Part shown: positions 17,833 through 25,735 of the stretch, piece by piece
How positions within the stretch are numbered: position 1 is the first letter of the stretch
Layout: each line of letters starts with the position of its first letter
DNA from: JAAYCI01 sp031549285
Lineage (GTDB): Bacteria; Bacillota; Clostridia; Oscillospirales; Ruminococcaceae
Assembly: GCA_031549285.1 (NCBI GenBank)
Contig: JAVBPZ010000009.1
Location: forward strand, 1-64,000
DNA length: 64,000 nt
Reading direction: 5' to 3'
Notes under the pieces: model-generated
Databases searched by the model: none
What the model saw: only the letters and a program-made list of their open reading frames with translations
Told to the model about the DNA's origin: nothing
Translations under genes and position numbers: made by a program

Positions 17833-17916
17833 GCGGGCGTGGCGGAATTGGCAGACGCGCCAGACTTAGGATCTGGTGTCCCCGACGTGCAGGTTCAAGT
17901 CCTGTCGCCCGCACCA
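17833..17916 (+). tRNA. tRNA-Leu (anticodon UAG)
   Basis: The acceptor stem GCGGGCG (17833-17839) pairs with CGCCCGC (17906-17912), followed by A and an encoded CCA. The anticodon stem CCAGA/TCTGG encloses TAG at 17867-17869, and the T-loop GGTTCAAGTCC is present. The long variable arm fits a class II leucine tRNA. The 3' end borders an island with a recombinase remnant, and tRNA genes are common integration targets. Confidence 0.96.
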
Positions 17917-17918
17917 GT

Positions 17919-17968
17919 AGGAGTGTTCTTACAGCATTTGAGATGTTGTAAGAACACTCCTATTTTTT
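17919..17968 (+). terminator. tRNA-Leu terminator
   Basis: A 15-bp perfect stem (17919-17933 with 17947-17961) begins 3 nt after the tRNA CCA and is followed by a T-run (17963-17968). Confidence 0.85.
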
Positions 17969-18289
17969 ATGACGCTTGGTGCAGCGGCGCATGGCCGACT
18001 GTCACGCCCTTGCGGGTCTGCATGATGATTTCCGGCAGGGTCAGCGTGTCGGGTAATTCGATGGCACCTACACAGTTGTAATGAATCGTCAGCCGTTGGC
18101 GGTTGATACCATCCACCTTCGAGGCCTGATGCACCTCTATCCGCGCTATGAGTTCATTCAACATCCGCTCGGTCAGTTTCTTGGCGCGGGTGTACTTGCG
18201 CACGGTGGCGATAAACATTTCGGCGCTCATGGCCTTTACTTCCTGCCTGTACTGGATTGAGGCCGCGAGTGCTTTCGGGCTCACGCAAA
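17967..18289 (-). pseudogene. C-terminal remnant of a large serine recombinase (DUF4368 end)
   Basis: The minus-strand reading frame encodes AMSAEMFIATVRKYTRAKKL, an IARIEVHQASKVDG segment and RLTIHYNCVG. These match the DUF4368 C-terminal domain of large serine recombinases of Tn4451/ICE type, ending in LPEIIMQTRKGV. The resolvase catalytic domain and zinc ribbon are absent; upstream of about 18289 the frame runs into a terminator hairpin and then the HEPN gene. The frame continues upstream to an unrelated 144-aa reading, which is probably fortuitous. It is a non-functional relic of an element next to tRNA-Leu. Confidence 0.7.
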
Positions 18290-18295
18290 CAAAAA

Positions 18296-18329
18296 CAGGG
18301 GCGGTTTCCCTAGAGGAGAACCGCTCCTG
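18296..18329 (-). terminator. terminator of the HEPN-motif gene
   Basis: CAGGGGCGGTT (18296-18306) pairs with AACCGCTCCTG (18319-18329) with one mismatch, with A5 and T5 tracts on either side. It lies 54 nt past the stop of the gene at 18383 and separates it from the recombinase remnant. Confidence 0.6.
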
Positions 18330-18382
18330 TTTTTGCCGCACGTAAGTTTTGAGGGGTAAATCAAACAGGCAGCGATTGCCGG

Positions 18383-20128
18383 TCATAAACATTTGTGCCA
18401 CACGATTTCGTTGACATTGCTTTTATCTATCCTTAACGAACTATCGCTATACTTTTTTTGCCATATATCAACCCCTTTTTTTAGTTCAATCAGTGCTGAA
18501 TCTATGGATGTTATAAAGGGTTTATCTGTCATAGCGATAAAAACCTCACAAATCAGATCATCTACATAGTTGTGCAAGTGTTCTCCAAGTGGACGAACAT
18601 AAATGCTTGCCTTTGCATCATGTACTATCGAATTCCTCATTCGATAAATGCGATACATATGCCAACAAAACCGTTCCATATGTGCATTAACATGTGTGTT
18701 CAGTTTCCCAACCGTATTCAGATTTTTGTTCATGATAAACACTCTGTTTTTGATAAGTGGAAATAGAACTGTATTCGTATAGAACCATTCACGGAGTGGC
18801 GCATACTCATCGCAAAGAATGAATGCGGAGATTTTATTGATTTCATTTCCCTCATTATCAATCTGCTCAATCAGTTCTCTAAACAAATTGTTATCCCAGC
18901 GCTTTATGATTCTGACAATGTCTTGAAAAAGGTTAAAAATATAGCTACTATAAATAACTGGCTTATATGTTTCAATGATAGACTCGATTCGATTTCTATT
19001 TTGATTGTCAGGTATTATTTTTTCAACTATTGACCATAGTTTTATAAAGGCATTTTCAGAGTTGTCATCGTCTATTGCGGTATTGTGAATTGAAATTGTA
19101 TCATGGAAGAATCCGACATTATTGACATTTGAGAAATAAATACGATCAAGAATATGTAGGGCGGTCCCGATGGCGTGTTCGTCATCATAATCGCGAGTAA
19201 TGTTAAGGCCACCTTGACTATAGTCTATAAATGCCGTTCTATCCTCTGCATCAATTTTTACCATCGCTGTATCCGAAATAGATATATTGCGTTTGTTGGA
19301 AAAAAAGTCATAGTAGTCTAGAAACACATTAATCCTCTTATAGCTCTTTTGCACGGCACTAACTTCATCGAGTGCCTTAACTTCAAGCAAATGAATTTTA
19401 ACATGCTCTGCATCAATTTTAAATTTATCATAGTTACCATCATCATCAAACTTGACACTTAGTCTCTTTGATAATATTTCCTTTAGACGCAGGATTTCTC
19501 TGTGAACGCTAAAGTATACAGTATACTTTTTTATTTCAAAATCAAAATCATTGAGAAAGCTATCAAAAGTTTCGATTGAACTGTCATCAATAGCCTGGTT
19601 AAGATATTTGAATTTTATGCGATGATATATACTTGATTGAGAATAACCGCGCCCAATTAGTTCTGATAGAAATATTCGCGATAGATGTTCTATCTCTTTC
19701 TTCTTTTTTTCTACGACAGCGATATTGAGAAGTTCTTTGCACTTAGTAAAATAGGTATCATTCATTAAACCGTCAATATATTCAAGCGTTTTGTATTTTT
19801 CTTCTTTGCCCATCCCTCCAAATCGTTTTATAAAATACTCATGTTCTTCATTATTAAGTATGCTTTTCAGTACACAATCTTTAGAGAATGCCAATACAAA
19901 TTCTTCAAAGACAATATCGAGGTATTTATCGCTTTTGATTGATCCACTCTTGATGCCTCTATGGACATCAAAATATTCATGAACTAATAGATGGGTGTTC
20001 ATGATTGGAACTTTGTGACTGTCATTAGAATAATGAAAGAGCATTTCAATTGTCCTTTGGACAAAATACAGTAGTCCGTCATTGTTTTCCGTGTGGTGCC
20101 AATTAGCTAAATCGCGTTTACTCAGCAT
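18383..20128 (-). CDS. HEPN-motif protein of an AT-rich island, function unknown
   Basis: This 581-aa soluble protein has strikingly lower GC and different codon use from all flanking genes, indicating horizontal transfer. Residues 1-320 are charged and mostly helical with no family I recognise. The C-terminal third contains NAFIKLWSIVEKII followed later by MRNSIVHDA: R498 and H503 form the RX4H signature of HEPN domains, here with an Apea-like flavour. HEPN domains are often metal-independent RNases in toxin-antitoxin, abortive-infection and CRISPR effectors. The ATG at 20128 has GGGAGGAA. It stands alone with its own terminator, so no partner antitoxin gene is evident. Confidence 0.7.
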   Translation of the reverse strand: MLSKRDLANWHHTENNDGLLYFVQRTIEMLFHYSNDSHKVPIMNTHLLVHEYFDVHRGIKSGSIKSDKYLDIVFEEFVLAFSKDCVLKSILNNEEHEYFIKRFGGMGKEEKYKTLEYIDGLMNDTYFTKCKELLNIAVVEKKKKEIEHLSRIFLSELIGRGYSQSSIYHRIKFKYLNQAIDDSSIETFDSFLNDFDFEIKKYTVYFSVHREILRLKEILSKRLSVKFDDDGNYDKFKIDAEHVKIHLLEVKALDEVSAVQKSYKRINVFLDYYDFFSNKRNISISDTAMVKIDAEDRTAFIDYSQGGLNITRDYDDEHAIGTALHILDRIYFSNVNNVGFFHDTISIHNTAIDDDNSENAFIKLWSIVEKIIPDNQNRNRIESIIETYKPVIYSSYIFNLFQDIVRIIKRWDNNLFRELIEQIDNEGNEINKISAFILCDEYAPLREWFYTNTVLFPLIKNRVFIMNKNLNTVGKLNTHVNAHMERFCWHMYRIYRMRNSIVHDAKASIYVRPLGEHLHNYVDDLICEVFIAMTDKPFITSIDSALIELKKGVDIWQKKYSDSSLRIDKSNVNEIVWHKCL

Positions 20129-20554
20129 GATTATTCCTCCCGTTAAAAATAGAGAACTGCCTAATGTGACGCAACCGATTATTATTCAAATTACTCTAGC
20201 TGACGGGTTCAAGGAGATTTTTATCAATATATCATATTTTTGCGCATCATGAAAGTTTTTGTCATTGGTACCCCGAATGGATAAAGCTATTTCACGTTTT
20301 TACAACAATAGAATGGCCTTTGAAGTTGACTTATAATTAATTTCTACGAAAGTATAATGTCCTATCTATGTCTTTGGCAAGAGAGATCAAAGCTGCTTGT
20401 CAGAGAGTTTCATAAATCCAGTGTCCTCTATGAAAATCTCGCCCATACACGAAGTACAGGCGAGACTGTAAAGAATAGAGTTAGCTTATCGACCGCAAAA
20501 AAACATTGATATTACTTGATTTATTGGCGAGTTCTGTATCACTACTCCGACCAA

Positions 20555-20592
20555 AAACACACGCAGATTTTTCTTGTCTGCGTGTGTTTTTT
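20555..20592. terminator. strong hairpin terminator in island flank
   Basis: AAACACACGCAGA (20555-20567) pairs perfectly with TCTGCGTGTGTTT (20577-20589), flanked by A5 and T6 tracts. It could serve an unannotated plus-strand transcript starting after about 20360, or be a relic. Confidence 0.5.
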
Positions 20593-20807
20593 ATTCTTTC
20601 ATTCACGGGCACTTCTTTTTTGCGCGCTAGATCAATGCCCAAACCGAGATAGTCGACGTGTTTTTTTACACAGAAATCCTGGGTGGATCTCAAGAAGCGC
20701 TACCATTGTAATAGCAGCAGCCGGACCGGAAAACATTGGATTTGATTGCTTCCGTCAACTTAGCCACTGGAGAGCCAACCCCAAGGCGCCTACAACACCG
20801 CACATAC

Positions 20808-20848
20808 ACAAAATCCCGGGCCCTCTAAGGAGGGACCCGGGATTTTGT
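20808..20848 (-). terminator. terminator of the arabino-oligosaccharide ABC operon
   Basis: ACAAAATCCCGGG plus CCCTC pairs with GAGGG plus CCCGGGATTTTGT with one bulge. It lies 26 nt beyond the stop of the last permease gene. Confidence 0.7.
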
Positions 20849-20873
20849 GGGGTAAAGCAGAGTGCCATATGTG

Positions 20874-21755
20874 TCAGTTCTTCATGCCGGACATAACAAT
20901 GCCCTCCACGAAGGACTTCTGGCCAATAAGATAGATGACAATGCCAGGCAAAAACGCCAAACAGGTGGCGCACATGATCCTGACCCAGTCCGCCTTCAGC
21001 CCGCTTTTAAACATTGACAGGCCGATGGCAATGGTAAACTTGTCGGGAGAATTTATGTAAACGGTTTGCTGCAGCAAATCGTTCCACAAAAGCACGAAAA
21101 TGAACAGTGCTACCACGATCATGGCGGGCTTTATCGCTGGCACAATAATCTGGAACAAAATGCGCATATGCCCGGCGCCGTCTATGGTTGCCGCCTCGTC
21201 CAGCTCCCGCGGGATGGTGCGGATGAACTGGCGGATGAGGAAAATGTTGAACGCGCCGCCACCGCATAAAAATGGCAAGATAAGCGGCCAATAGGTGTTG
21301 CCCAGGCCAAAACCGCGCGTCCACATGATGTACAGTGGGATGAGTGTAACCATGTTTGGCAGCAGCATGGAACCAATGCACAGCGTGAACCAGAAGCTTT
21401 TGCCCTTAAACCGCAGCCGGGCAAACGCATAGCCGCACAGGGTGGCCGTCAGGGTGCCAAACAGCACCGAGGGCACAATGATGAGCATGGTGTTGCCGAA
21501 GTACTGCCAAAACGGGAAGTTTTGCAGTGTCTCGGCATAGTTTGAGAACAGCCAACGACTGGGGAAAAAGTTGGGAGGATATATATACAGCTCCGCATTG
21601 GTCATCAGGCTGGAGCGGAAAATCCACCATATGGGAAGCATGACAACAGCGGTAAGCAAAATGAGCAGCAGAAAGCTGACGATGTTCCCGGCTTTGCTCC
21701 AATAGGAACGCCTGCGCAGGGATGTTGTCTTTACGGGGGCTGCGTTCTTTTCCAT
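20874..21755 (-). CDS. carbohydrate ABC transporter permease (MalG/AraQ type)
   Basis: This 293-aa CUT1-family inner-membrane permease has about six transmembrane helices and the EAA-loop DEAATIDGAGHMRILFQIIV that contacts the ATPase. It imports an oligosaccharide together with the MalF-type partner upstream. Its ATG at 21755 shares one base with the partner's TGA (TGATG), so the two are translationally coupled. The ATPase is not in this operon and is probably the MsmX/UgpC-type protein encoded at 29417. Confidence 0.9.
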   Translation of the reverse strand: MEKNAAPVKTTSLRRRSYWSKAGNIVSFLLLILLTAVVMLPIWWIFRSSLMTNAELYIYPPNFFPSRWLFSNYAETLQNFPFWQYFGNTMLIIVPSVLFGTLTATLCGYAFARLRFKGKSFWFTLCIGSMLLPNMVTLIPLYIMWTRGFGLGNTYWPLILPFLCGGGAFNIFLIRQFIRTIPRELDEAATIDGAGHMRILFQIIVPAIKPAMIVVALFIFVLLWNDLLQQTVYINSPDKFTIAIGLSMFKSGLKADWVRIMCATCLAFLPGIVIYLIGQKSFVEGIVMSGMKN

Positions 21756-22681
21756 CAGTCGTTGCCTCCTTCATAGAATATCCAGCTTTTGCTGGTGGCA
21801 AACAGGACGGTGGTAAAGGCGGCAATGAGCAGGAAAATGACAAACGAAATGGCCGACGCGTATCCCAGCTGGTTGCTTTTGAACGCGTACCGGTACATAA
21901 GGTAGGTCAGGAACATGGTAGAATTGCCCGGCCCACCGTTTGTCAGCGCCAGGGCCGGCGTAACCACCTGCAGGTTGGTAATCAGGCACATCAGCAGGTT
22001 GTAGAAGATGATGGGTGTCATGCATGGCAGCGTGACATGGAAGAAACGCTGGAAACCGTTCGCGCCGTCTATTTGGGCGGCCTCGTGGTATACGCCGGGC
22101 ACATTTTGCAGCCCCGCCAGGAAGATGACGATGATGTTGCCGCTGAGCCAGATGGCGATGATAGCCAGCGACGGAACCGCCAGGCTGGAATCACTCAGGA
22201 ACATTACATTTTTGATGCCGATTTGGTTTAAAAGATAGTTAAACAGGCCAAAGTTTGTCTCATACAGCCAGGACCAGCCGATGTACACGGCGGCCGCCGG
22301 CAGGATATACGGCAGATAGAACACCGCCCGGAAAAACCCGCGGGCTGGTATCTTCATGTTCAGCAGCATGGCAATGATGAGCGAGTAAACCATGGTGCCG
22401 ACCACCGCCAGGATGGAAAACCAGACGGTTACTTTAATGGAATCCAGAAAATAGGGGTCCTCTGTAAACAGGCGGATGTAGTTTTGCAAGCCTATAAAAT
22501 GCGGGGTGGAAAGGCCCTTCCACTTGAAAAAGCCAATGATGAACACCGCAAGCAAGGGGCCATAGGTGAGCACCGTTAGCCCGATAAACGCCGGAATAAG
22601 GCACAAATACGCCACCCGTGCTTCCTTTTTCGCCCCCGGCGAAGTTTTGATTGACTTTTTTTTGCTCATGGCTTTGCTCAT
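21755..22681 (-). CDS. carbohydrate ABC transporter permease (MalF/AraP type)
   Basis: This 308-aa CUT1 permease has a basic N-terminus, about six transmembrane helices and an EAA loop (HEAAQIDGANGFQRFFHV). It forms the heterodimeric membrane channel with the following permease. The ATG at 22681 is preceded by AAGGGAGA. A stable hairpin lies between this gene and the binding-protein gene, which probably lowers permease expression relative to the lipoprotein. Confidence 0.9.
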   Translation of the reverse strand: MSKAMSKKKSIKTSPGAKKEARVAYLCLIPAFIGLTVLTYGPLLAVFIIGFFKWKGLSTPHFIGLQNYIRLFTEDPYFLDSIKVTVWFSILAVVGTMVYSLIIAMLLNMKIPARGFFRAVFYLPYILPAAAVYIGWSWLYETNFGLFNYLLNQIGIKNVMFLSDSSLAVPSLAIIAIWLSGNIIVIFLAGLQNVPGVYHEAAQIDGANGFQRFFHVTLPCMTPIIFYNLLMCLITNLQVVTPALALTNGGPGNSTMFLTYLMYRYAFKSNQLGYASAISFVIFLLIAAFTTVLFATSKSWIFYEGGND

Positions 22682-22724
22682 GCTTGTTCTCCCTTACCCC
22701 TATTCTGCCGGTGTTAAAACAGAT

Positions 22725-22760
22725 AGGGTGCCTGCCCGTCCATAACGGGGCAGGCACCCT
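22725..22760 (-). terminator. leaky hairpin between binding-protein and permease genes
   Basis: AGGGTGCCTGCCC (22725-22737) pairs perfectly with GGGCAGGCACCCT (22748-22760). The minus-strand side ends in TGTTTT, a weak U-tract. Such hairpins commonly make the binding-protein transcript more abundant or more stable than the permease part. Confidence 0.55.
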
Positions 22761-22801
22761 GTTTTCTACATACGGGAACTATTCAAGATTTGCCGTGTTC
22801 G

Positions 22802-24184
22802 TTATCCGTTGCCGTCATGTGCGGAAACCAGCGCGTCATAGTTGTCGGTGACCGCTTGCTCCACAGTGGTTTTGCCGGTCCATACATCGCCCAGCACAGA
22901 ACCCAACAGGTCGTTGAAGTCGTTGGTGTTGTTCACATAGTACCAGGAAGCAGGCTGAGAATATTCCGCGGTGTAGTCTGCCAAAACAGGCTTACACTCA
23001 TCATACGGCGGGAATGCCGGATTTTCAAGCCATTTTTTGGTCAGGGCTTCATCGGTGTAGTAGGCGTCCAGGGTGGGCATCCAGATGCCGGTGGAGATCA
23101 GGCCGTCCCAGTTGTTGTCTTCTTTGGCGTACCATTTCAGGAACTCCATGGCCTCGGCCGGGTGCTTGGTCTGAGAGAACACTACGTTCGGGCCGCCGGT
23201 GTTGATGGTGACCTTCTTCTGCATGTAAGGCAGCACGCCCACGCCATAGTTCAGGCCGTCATCATCGCGGGCAGAGGACAGGCAGGTGCCCATGTTCCAG
23301 GCGCCGTTGGTGGTCATAGCCACGGTGCCGGCAACCAGGGAGCGGGGCACACCGTCATCAGTTTGGCCGGTGGACAGCGGCGCCACGTGGTGTACCAGGT
23401 ACAGATCGGCGATCTGCTGGATGGCTTCCATCGCAGCGGGGTCATTGATGGTAACGCTGGAACCGTCGGCGCTGTAGAAGCCGCTGCCATTGGACAGGCA
23501 CCATACTTCCAGCTGCCAGGTGAGGTTTTCAACCATGCAGCCATACTGCACGATGTTGTCTTTGTCAAAGCCTGCGTCGTTCGGGGTGTTGCCGTTGGCG
23601 TCCAGGGTCAGCTGTTTGGCCACGTCCACGAACTCGTCCCAGGTCCAGGCGTCGTCCGCATGGTTCGGGGGATATGCAACGTCAGCTGCGTCAAACATAT
23701 CTTTGTTGTAGAACATCATCAGGATCTCGTTGGCGGCAGAGTATGCCACAGGAGAGCCTTCATAGGTGAATGCCAGGGAATCCAGCGGTTTCGCTTCGCC
23801 TTCCGCGTACATGTCGCTGATGTCCAGCAGCATGCCCTGCTCCGCCCACTGAATAACGCCGGCTTCGCTCATGATAGCGGTGTCGGGCAGCTCGCCCGCG
23901 GTAGCCATGGTGTTCAGTTTTTCCATGTAGGTTTCCCACGGAATGGGCATTGCGGTTACATGGATGGCATCCTGGGAACTGTTGAACACATCCAGGGTCG
24001 CCTGTGTGGATTTCGCCTCGTCTTCACCACCCCAAAAAGCGTAGGTGATTTCTACCACGTCGCCAGCTGCAGTGCTGCCGCCGCCAGCCGCGGTGCTGAC
24101 ACTGCTGCCCGTGGAGCCTTGTCCGCATGCTACCAGGCTGGCCAGCATGAGGATGCTAAGAAGTAACGCCAAAAACTTTTTCAT
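22802..24184 (-). CDS. sugar-binding lipoprotein of the ABC importer
   Basis: This 460-aa extracellular solute-binding protein (cluster 1) has a type II signal peptide with lipobox LVAC; C20 is the lipidated cysteine. A Gly/Ser/Thr-rich linker follows, then a mature domain with EITYAFWGGEDEA at its start. It captures oligosaccharide at the outer membrane face and passes it to the two permeases. The ATG at 24184 has GGAGGAG. From the adjacent GH127 and GH51 genes the ligand is probably an arabinofuranose-containing oligosaccharide, which is inference. Confidence 0.9.
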   Translation of the reverse strand: MKKFLALLLSILMLASLVACGQGSTGSSVSTAAGGGSTAAGDVVEITYAFWGGEDEAKSTQATLDVFNSSQDAIHVTAMPIPWETYMEKLNTMATAGELPDTAIMSEAGVIQWAEQGMLLDISDMYAEGEAKPLDSLAFTYEGSPVAYSAANEILMMFYNKDMFDAADVAYPPNHADDAWTWDEFVDVAKQLTLDANGNTPNDAGFDKDNIVQYGCMVENLTWQLEVWCLSNGSGFYSADGSSVTINDPAAMEAIQQIADLYLVHHVAPLSTGQTDDGVPRSLVAGTVAMTTNGAWNMGTCLSSARDDDGLNYGVGVLPYMQKKVTINTGGPNVVFSQTKHPAEAMEFLKWYAKEDNNWDGLISTGIWMPTLDAYYTDEALTKKWLENPAFPPYDECKPVLADYTAEYSQPASWYYVNNTNDFNDLLGSVLGDVWTGKTTVEQAVTDNYDALVSAHDGNG

Positions 24185-24285
24185 CTTTCTCCTCCATTTT
24201 TTCGGATGCCCGAATTTATTGAAGCGCCTGCCCCAACCAGCAGAAACACGCTAACAACCCAGCTATGTAGTACAAGAACAAAAAG

Positions 24286-24363
24286 CTAATCGTTTAGGTT
24301 TGTAAACTATAAACGAAGCGCAACCTACACTTCGTTTCAAACGGATAATTCACGCTCATTATA
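24286..24363 (-). promoter_or_regulatory. promoter and LacI-type operators of the ABC operon
   Basis: An extended -10 (TGC then TATAAT, minus strand 24363-24358) lies upstream of the binding-protein gene. Downstream of it are CGTTT-C-AAACG (24333-24343), an 8-bp inverted pair AAACGAAG/CTTCGTTT (24311-24318, 24330-24337) and CTAATCGTTTAG (24286-24297). These repeat the CGTTTAG half-site of the operator at 25698 and are probable sites for the neighbouring LacI protein. The remainder of the 24185-24508 gap shows nothing else. Confidence 0.55.
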
Positions 24364-24508
24364 GCACGCCAAATGCGCAAAATAAAGTAGTTTTTGAACA
24401 AATTTTGAATTTTGGCACAATTTATAAAACGATAAGGTAATCTTGTTGCACAATCACCAGTAGCAGGATATACCCACGCACGCAGCTATGCAAAACCCGT
24501 GCCGGCCG

Positions 24509-25537
24509 CTACTCCCCCACTGAATTCCGCAGTACAATGCTGCAGGGCAGCAGCAGCGGTTGGCGGGCTGCTTTCTTGTGCTTCATCTGTGACAGCACGA
24601 TTTCTGCGCATTTTTTCCCCATGTCAAACAGCGGCGGCGCCACGCTGGAGATGCTGGGATCATACCCCATGCAGATGTTCTGGTTGTCGTACCCGAACAG
24701 GGCAATGTCTTTGCCCACGGACAGCCCCTCCGCCATGCACCGGCGGTACACACCGCTGGCCATCATATCATTAAAAGCAAAGATGGCGGTGACCCCGGCG
24801 TCTGTCAGTTCCTTGGCATACTGGTACCCGCTTTCCACGTCCCAGTTTCCATACTTTGTGGTATCGGCGTTGTACAAAAGGCCGCTCTCGAACAGGGCCC
24901 TTTGCACGCCTTTCAGGCGGCTTTGCGCGTTGTAACTGGTAACCGGGCCGGAGATAATACCAATCTCCCGGTGGCCTTTGTTTATCAGGATATTCATCAC
25001 GTCATAGGCGGCTTTTTCATCGTCGAACATCACCGAGGGAAACTCCGCCGACTGGGGAAAGCAGTAGGCGTAAACGAATGGAATGTTAATGAGCGCCGGC
25101 TGGTAAACAATCTCACGGCAGTGATATCCCACGTAAATAAGGCCCTCTACCTGCTTTGCCATCATGTTGCGCACCATGGCCTCGAACAGCTGCCGGTGCT
25201 TTGGCGTGTCGGTAAAGTCGTTATTATACCTCTTATACAAACGCATGTTTGCCAGAATAATCTCGTAGCCGTTCTCCTCACAATAGGCGTCAATACCATC
25301 CACGATGTCCGGCGTTTGGGCTACCGTAAGGTCCTCGGTAATAATACCAATGTTGTTGGTTTTTTGCTGCTTCAAATTCTTGGCCAGTGTGTTTGGCTGA
25401 TACTGCAGGCGCTTTGCCACCTCGAATATCTCACGGGTTTTGACCGGGCCGGCCGCCCCGCGCTTTCCGTTCAGCACATTGGACACCGTGGCGGTGGATA
25501 CACCGGTGATATTGGCTATATCTTTTATGGTTGCCAT
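24509..25537 (-). CDS. LacI-family transcriptional regulator
   Basis: This 342-aa repressor has an N-terminal helix-turn-helix (TIKDIANITGVSTATVSNVL), the hinge region up to about residue 60 and a periplasmic-binding-like ligand domain with the LIYVG and IGIISG strands. The start is ATG 25537, directly before the HTH; the 18-residue upstream extension is atypical. It lies between the ABC operon and the glycosidase genes, and copies of its presumed site TAATCGTTT lie before both, so it likely represses both until an arabinose-containing inducer appears. Confidence 0.88.
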   Translation of the reverse strand: MATIKDIANITGVSTATVSNVLNGKRGAAGPVKTREIFEVAKRLQYQPNTLAKNLKQQKTNNIGIITEDLTVAQTPDIVDGIDAYCEENGYEIILANMRLYKRYNNDFTDTPKHRQLFEAMVRNMMAKQVEGLIYVGYHCREIVYQPALINIPFVYAYCFPQSAEFPSVMFDDEKAAYDVMNILINKGHREIGIISGPVTSYNAQSRLKGVQRALFESGLLYNADTTKYGNWDVESGYQYAKELTDAGVTAIFAFNDMMASGVYRRCMAEGLSVGKDIALFGYDNQNICMGYDPSISSVAPPLFDMGKKCAEIVLSQMKHKKAARQPLLLPCSIVLRNSVGE

Positions 25538-25560
25538 TAACCTGTTTCCCCCTATTACAA

Positions 25561-25569
25561 AAACGATTA
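25561..25569. promoter_or_regulatory. possible autoregulatory LacI half-site
   Basis: AAACGATTA is the exact reverse complement of TAATCGTTT at 24287-24295. It lies 24 nt upstream of the lacI-type start codon. Confidence 0.35.
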
Positions 25570-25660
25570 ATTCTATCGCCTTTATTACCAAACCTAATCA
25601 CACTTTACTATGAATTCTCACATAATTCAATCACTAACTGGATTTTTTTGATTTCTCGTA

Positions 25661-25709
25661 TTGAAATTTCAGGTGGGTTCCGATATACTGATTTTACCTA
25701 AACGTTTAG
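25661..25709 (+). promoter_or_regulatory. promoter and operator of the glycosidase genes
   Basis: TTGAAA (25661-25666), a 17-bp spacer and TATACT (25684-25689) are followed by the perfect 12-bp palindrome CTAAACGTTTAG (25698-25709) at the expected transcription start. The overlap explains repression by a LacI-type protein. Confidence 0.75.
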
Positions 25710-25735
25710 TACATTGCCCCATTAAGGAGTTGGCT

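Larger units (their letters stand above)
20129..20873. other. gene-poor island flank with hairpins
   Basis: I find no convincing gene in these 745 bases; the short open frames lack SD sites and overlap hairpins. The stretch holds TCTCGCC/GGCGAGA (20437-20465), a strong bidirectional terminator (20555-20592) and the terminator of the sugar operon (20808-20848). The composition changes from AT-rich to GC-rich near 20600, marking the island edge. No copy of the tRNA-Leu 3' end was found as an attR-like repeat, beyond a short GGTTCAAG match at about 20206. Confidence 0.5.

Noticed and set aside
17800..18081. 93-aa frame across the tRNA-Leu
   Set aside because: It reads through the tRNA and its terminator; the AELADAPDLGSG stretch is the well-known false peptide of leucine tRNA genes.
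18383..18766. HEPN gene considered as half of a HEPN-MNT toxin-antitoxin pair
   Set aside because: No MNT nucleotidyltransferase or other small gene is adjacent; the gene is bounded by its own SD and terminator, so a classical pair is not supported.
20481..20896. Short frames in the island flank on both strands
   Set aside because: They overlap terminator hairpins, lack SD sites and have no recognisable domains.
22790..24166. 458-aa open frame antisense to the sugar-binding lipoprotein gene
   Set aside because: The opposite strand has signal peptide, lipobox and SD; this frame has none and low-complexity composition.
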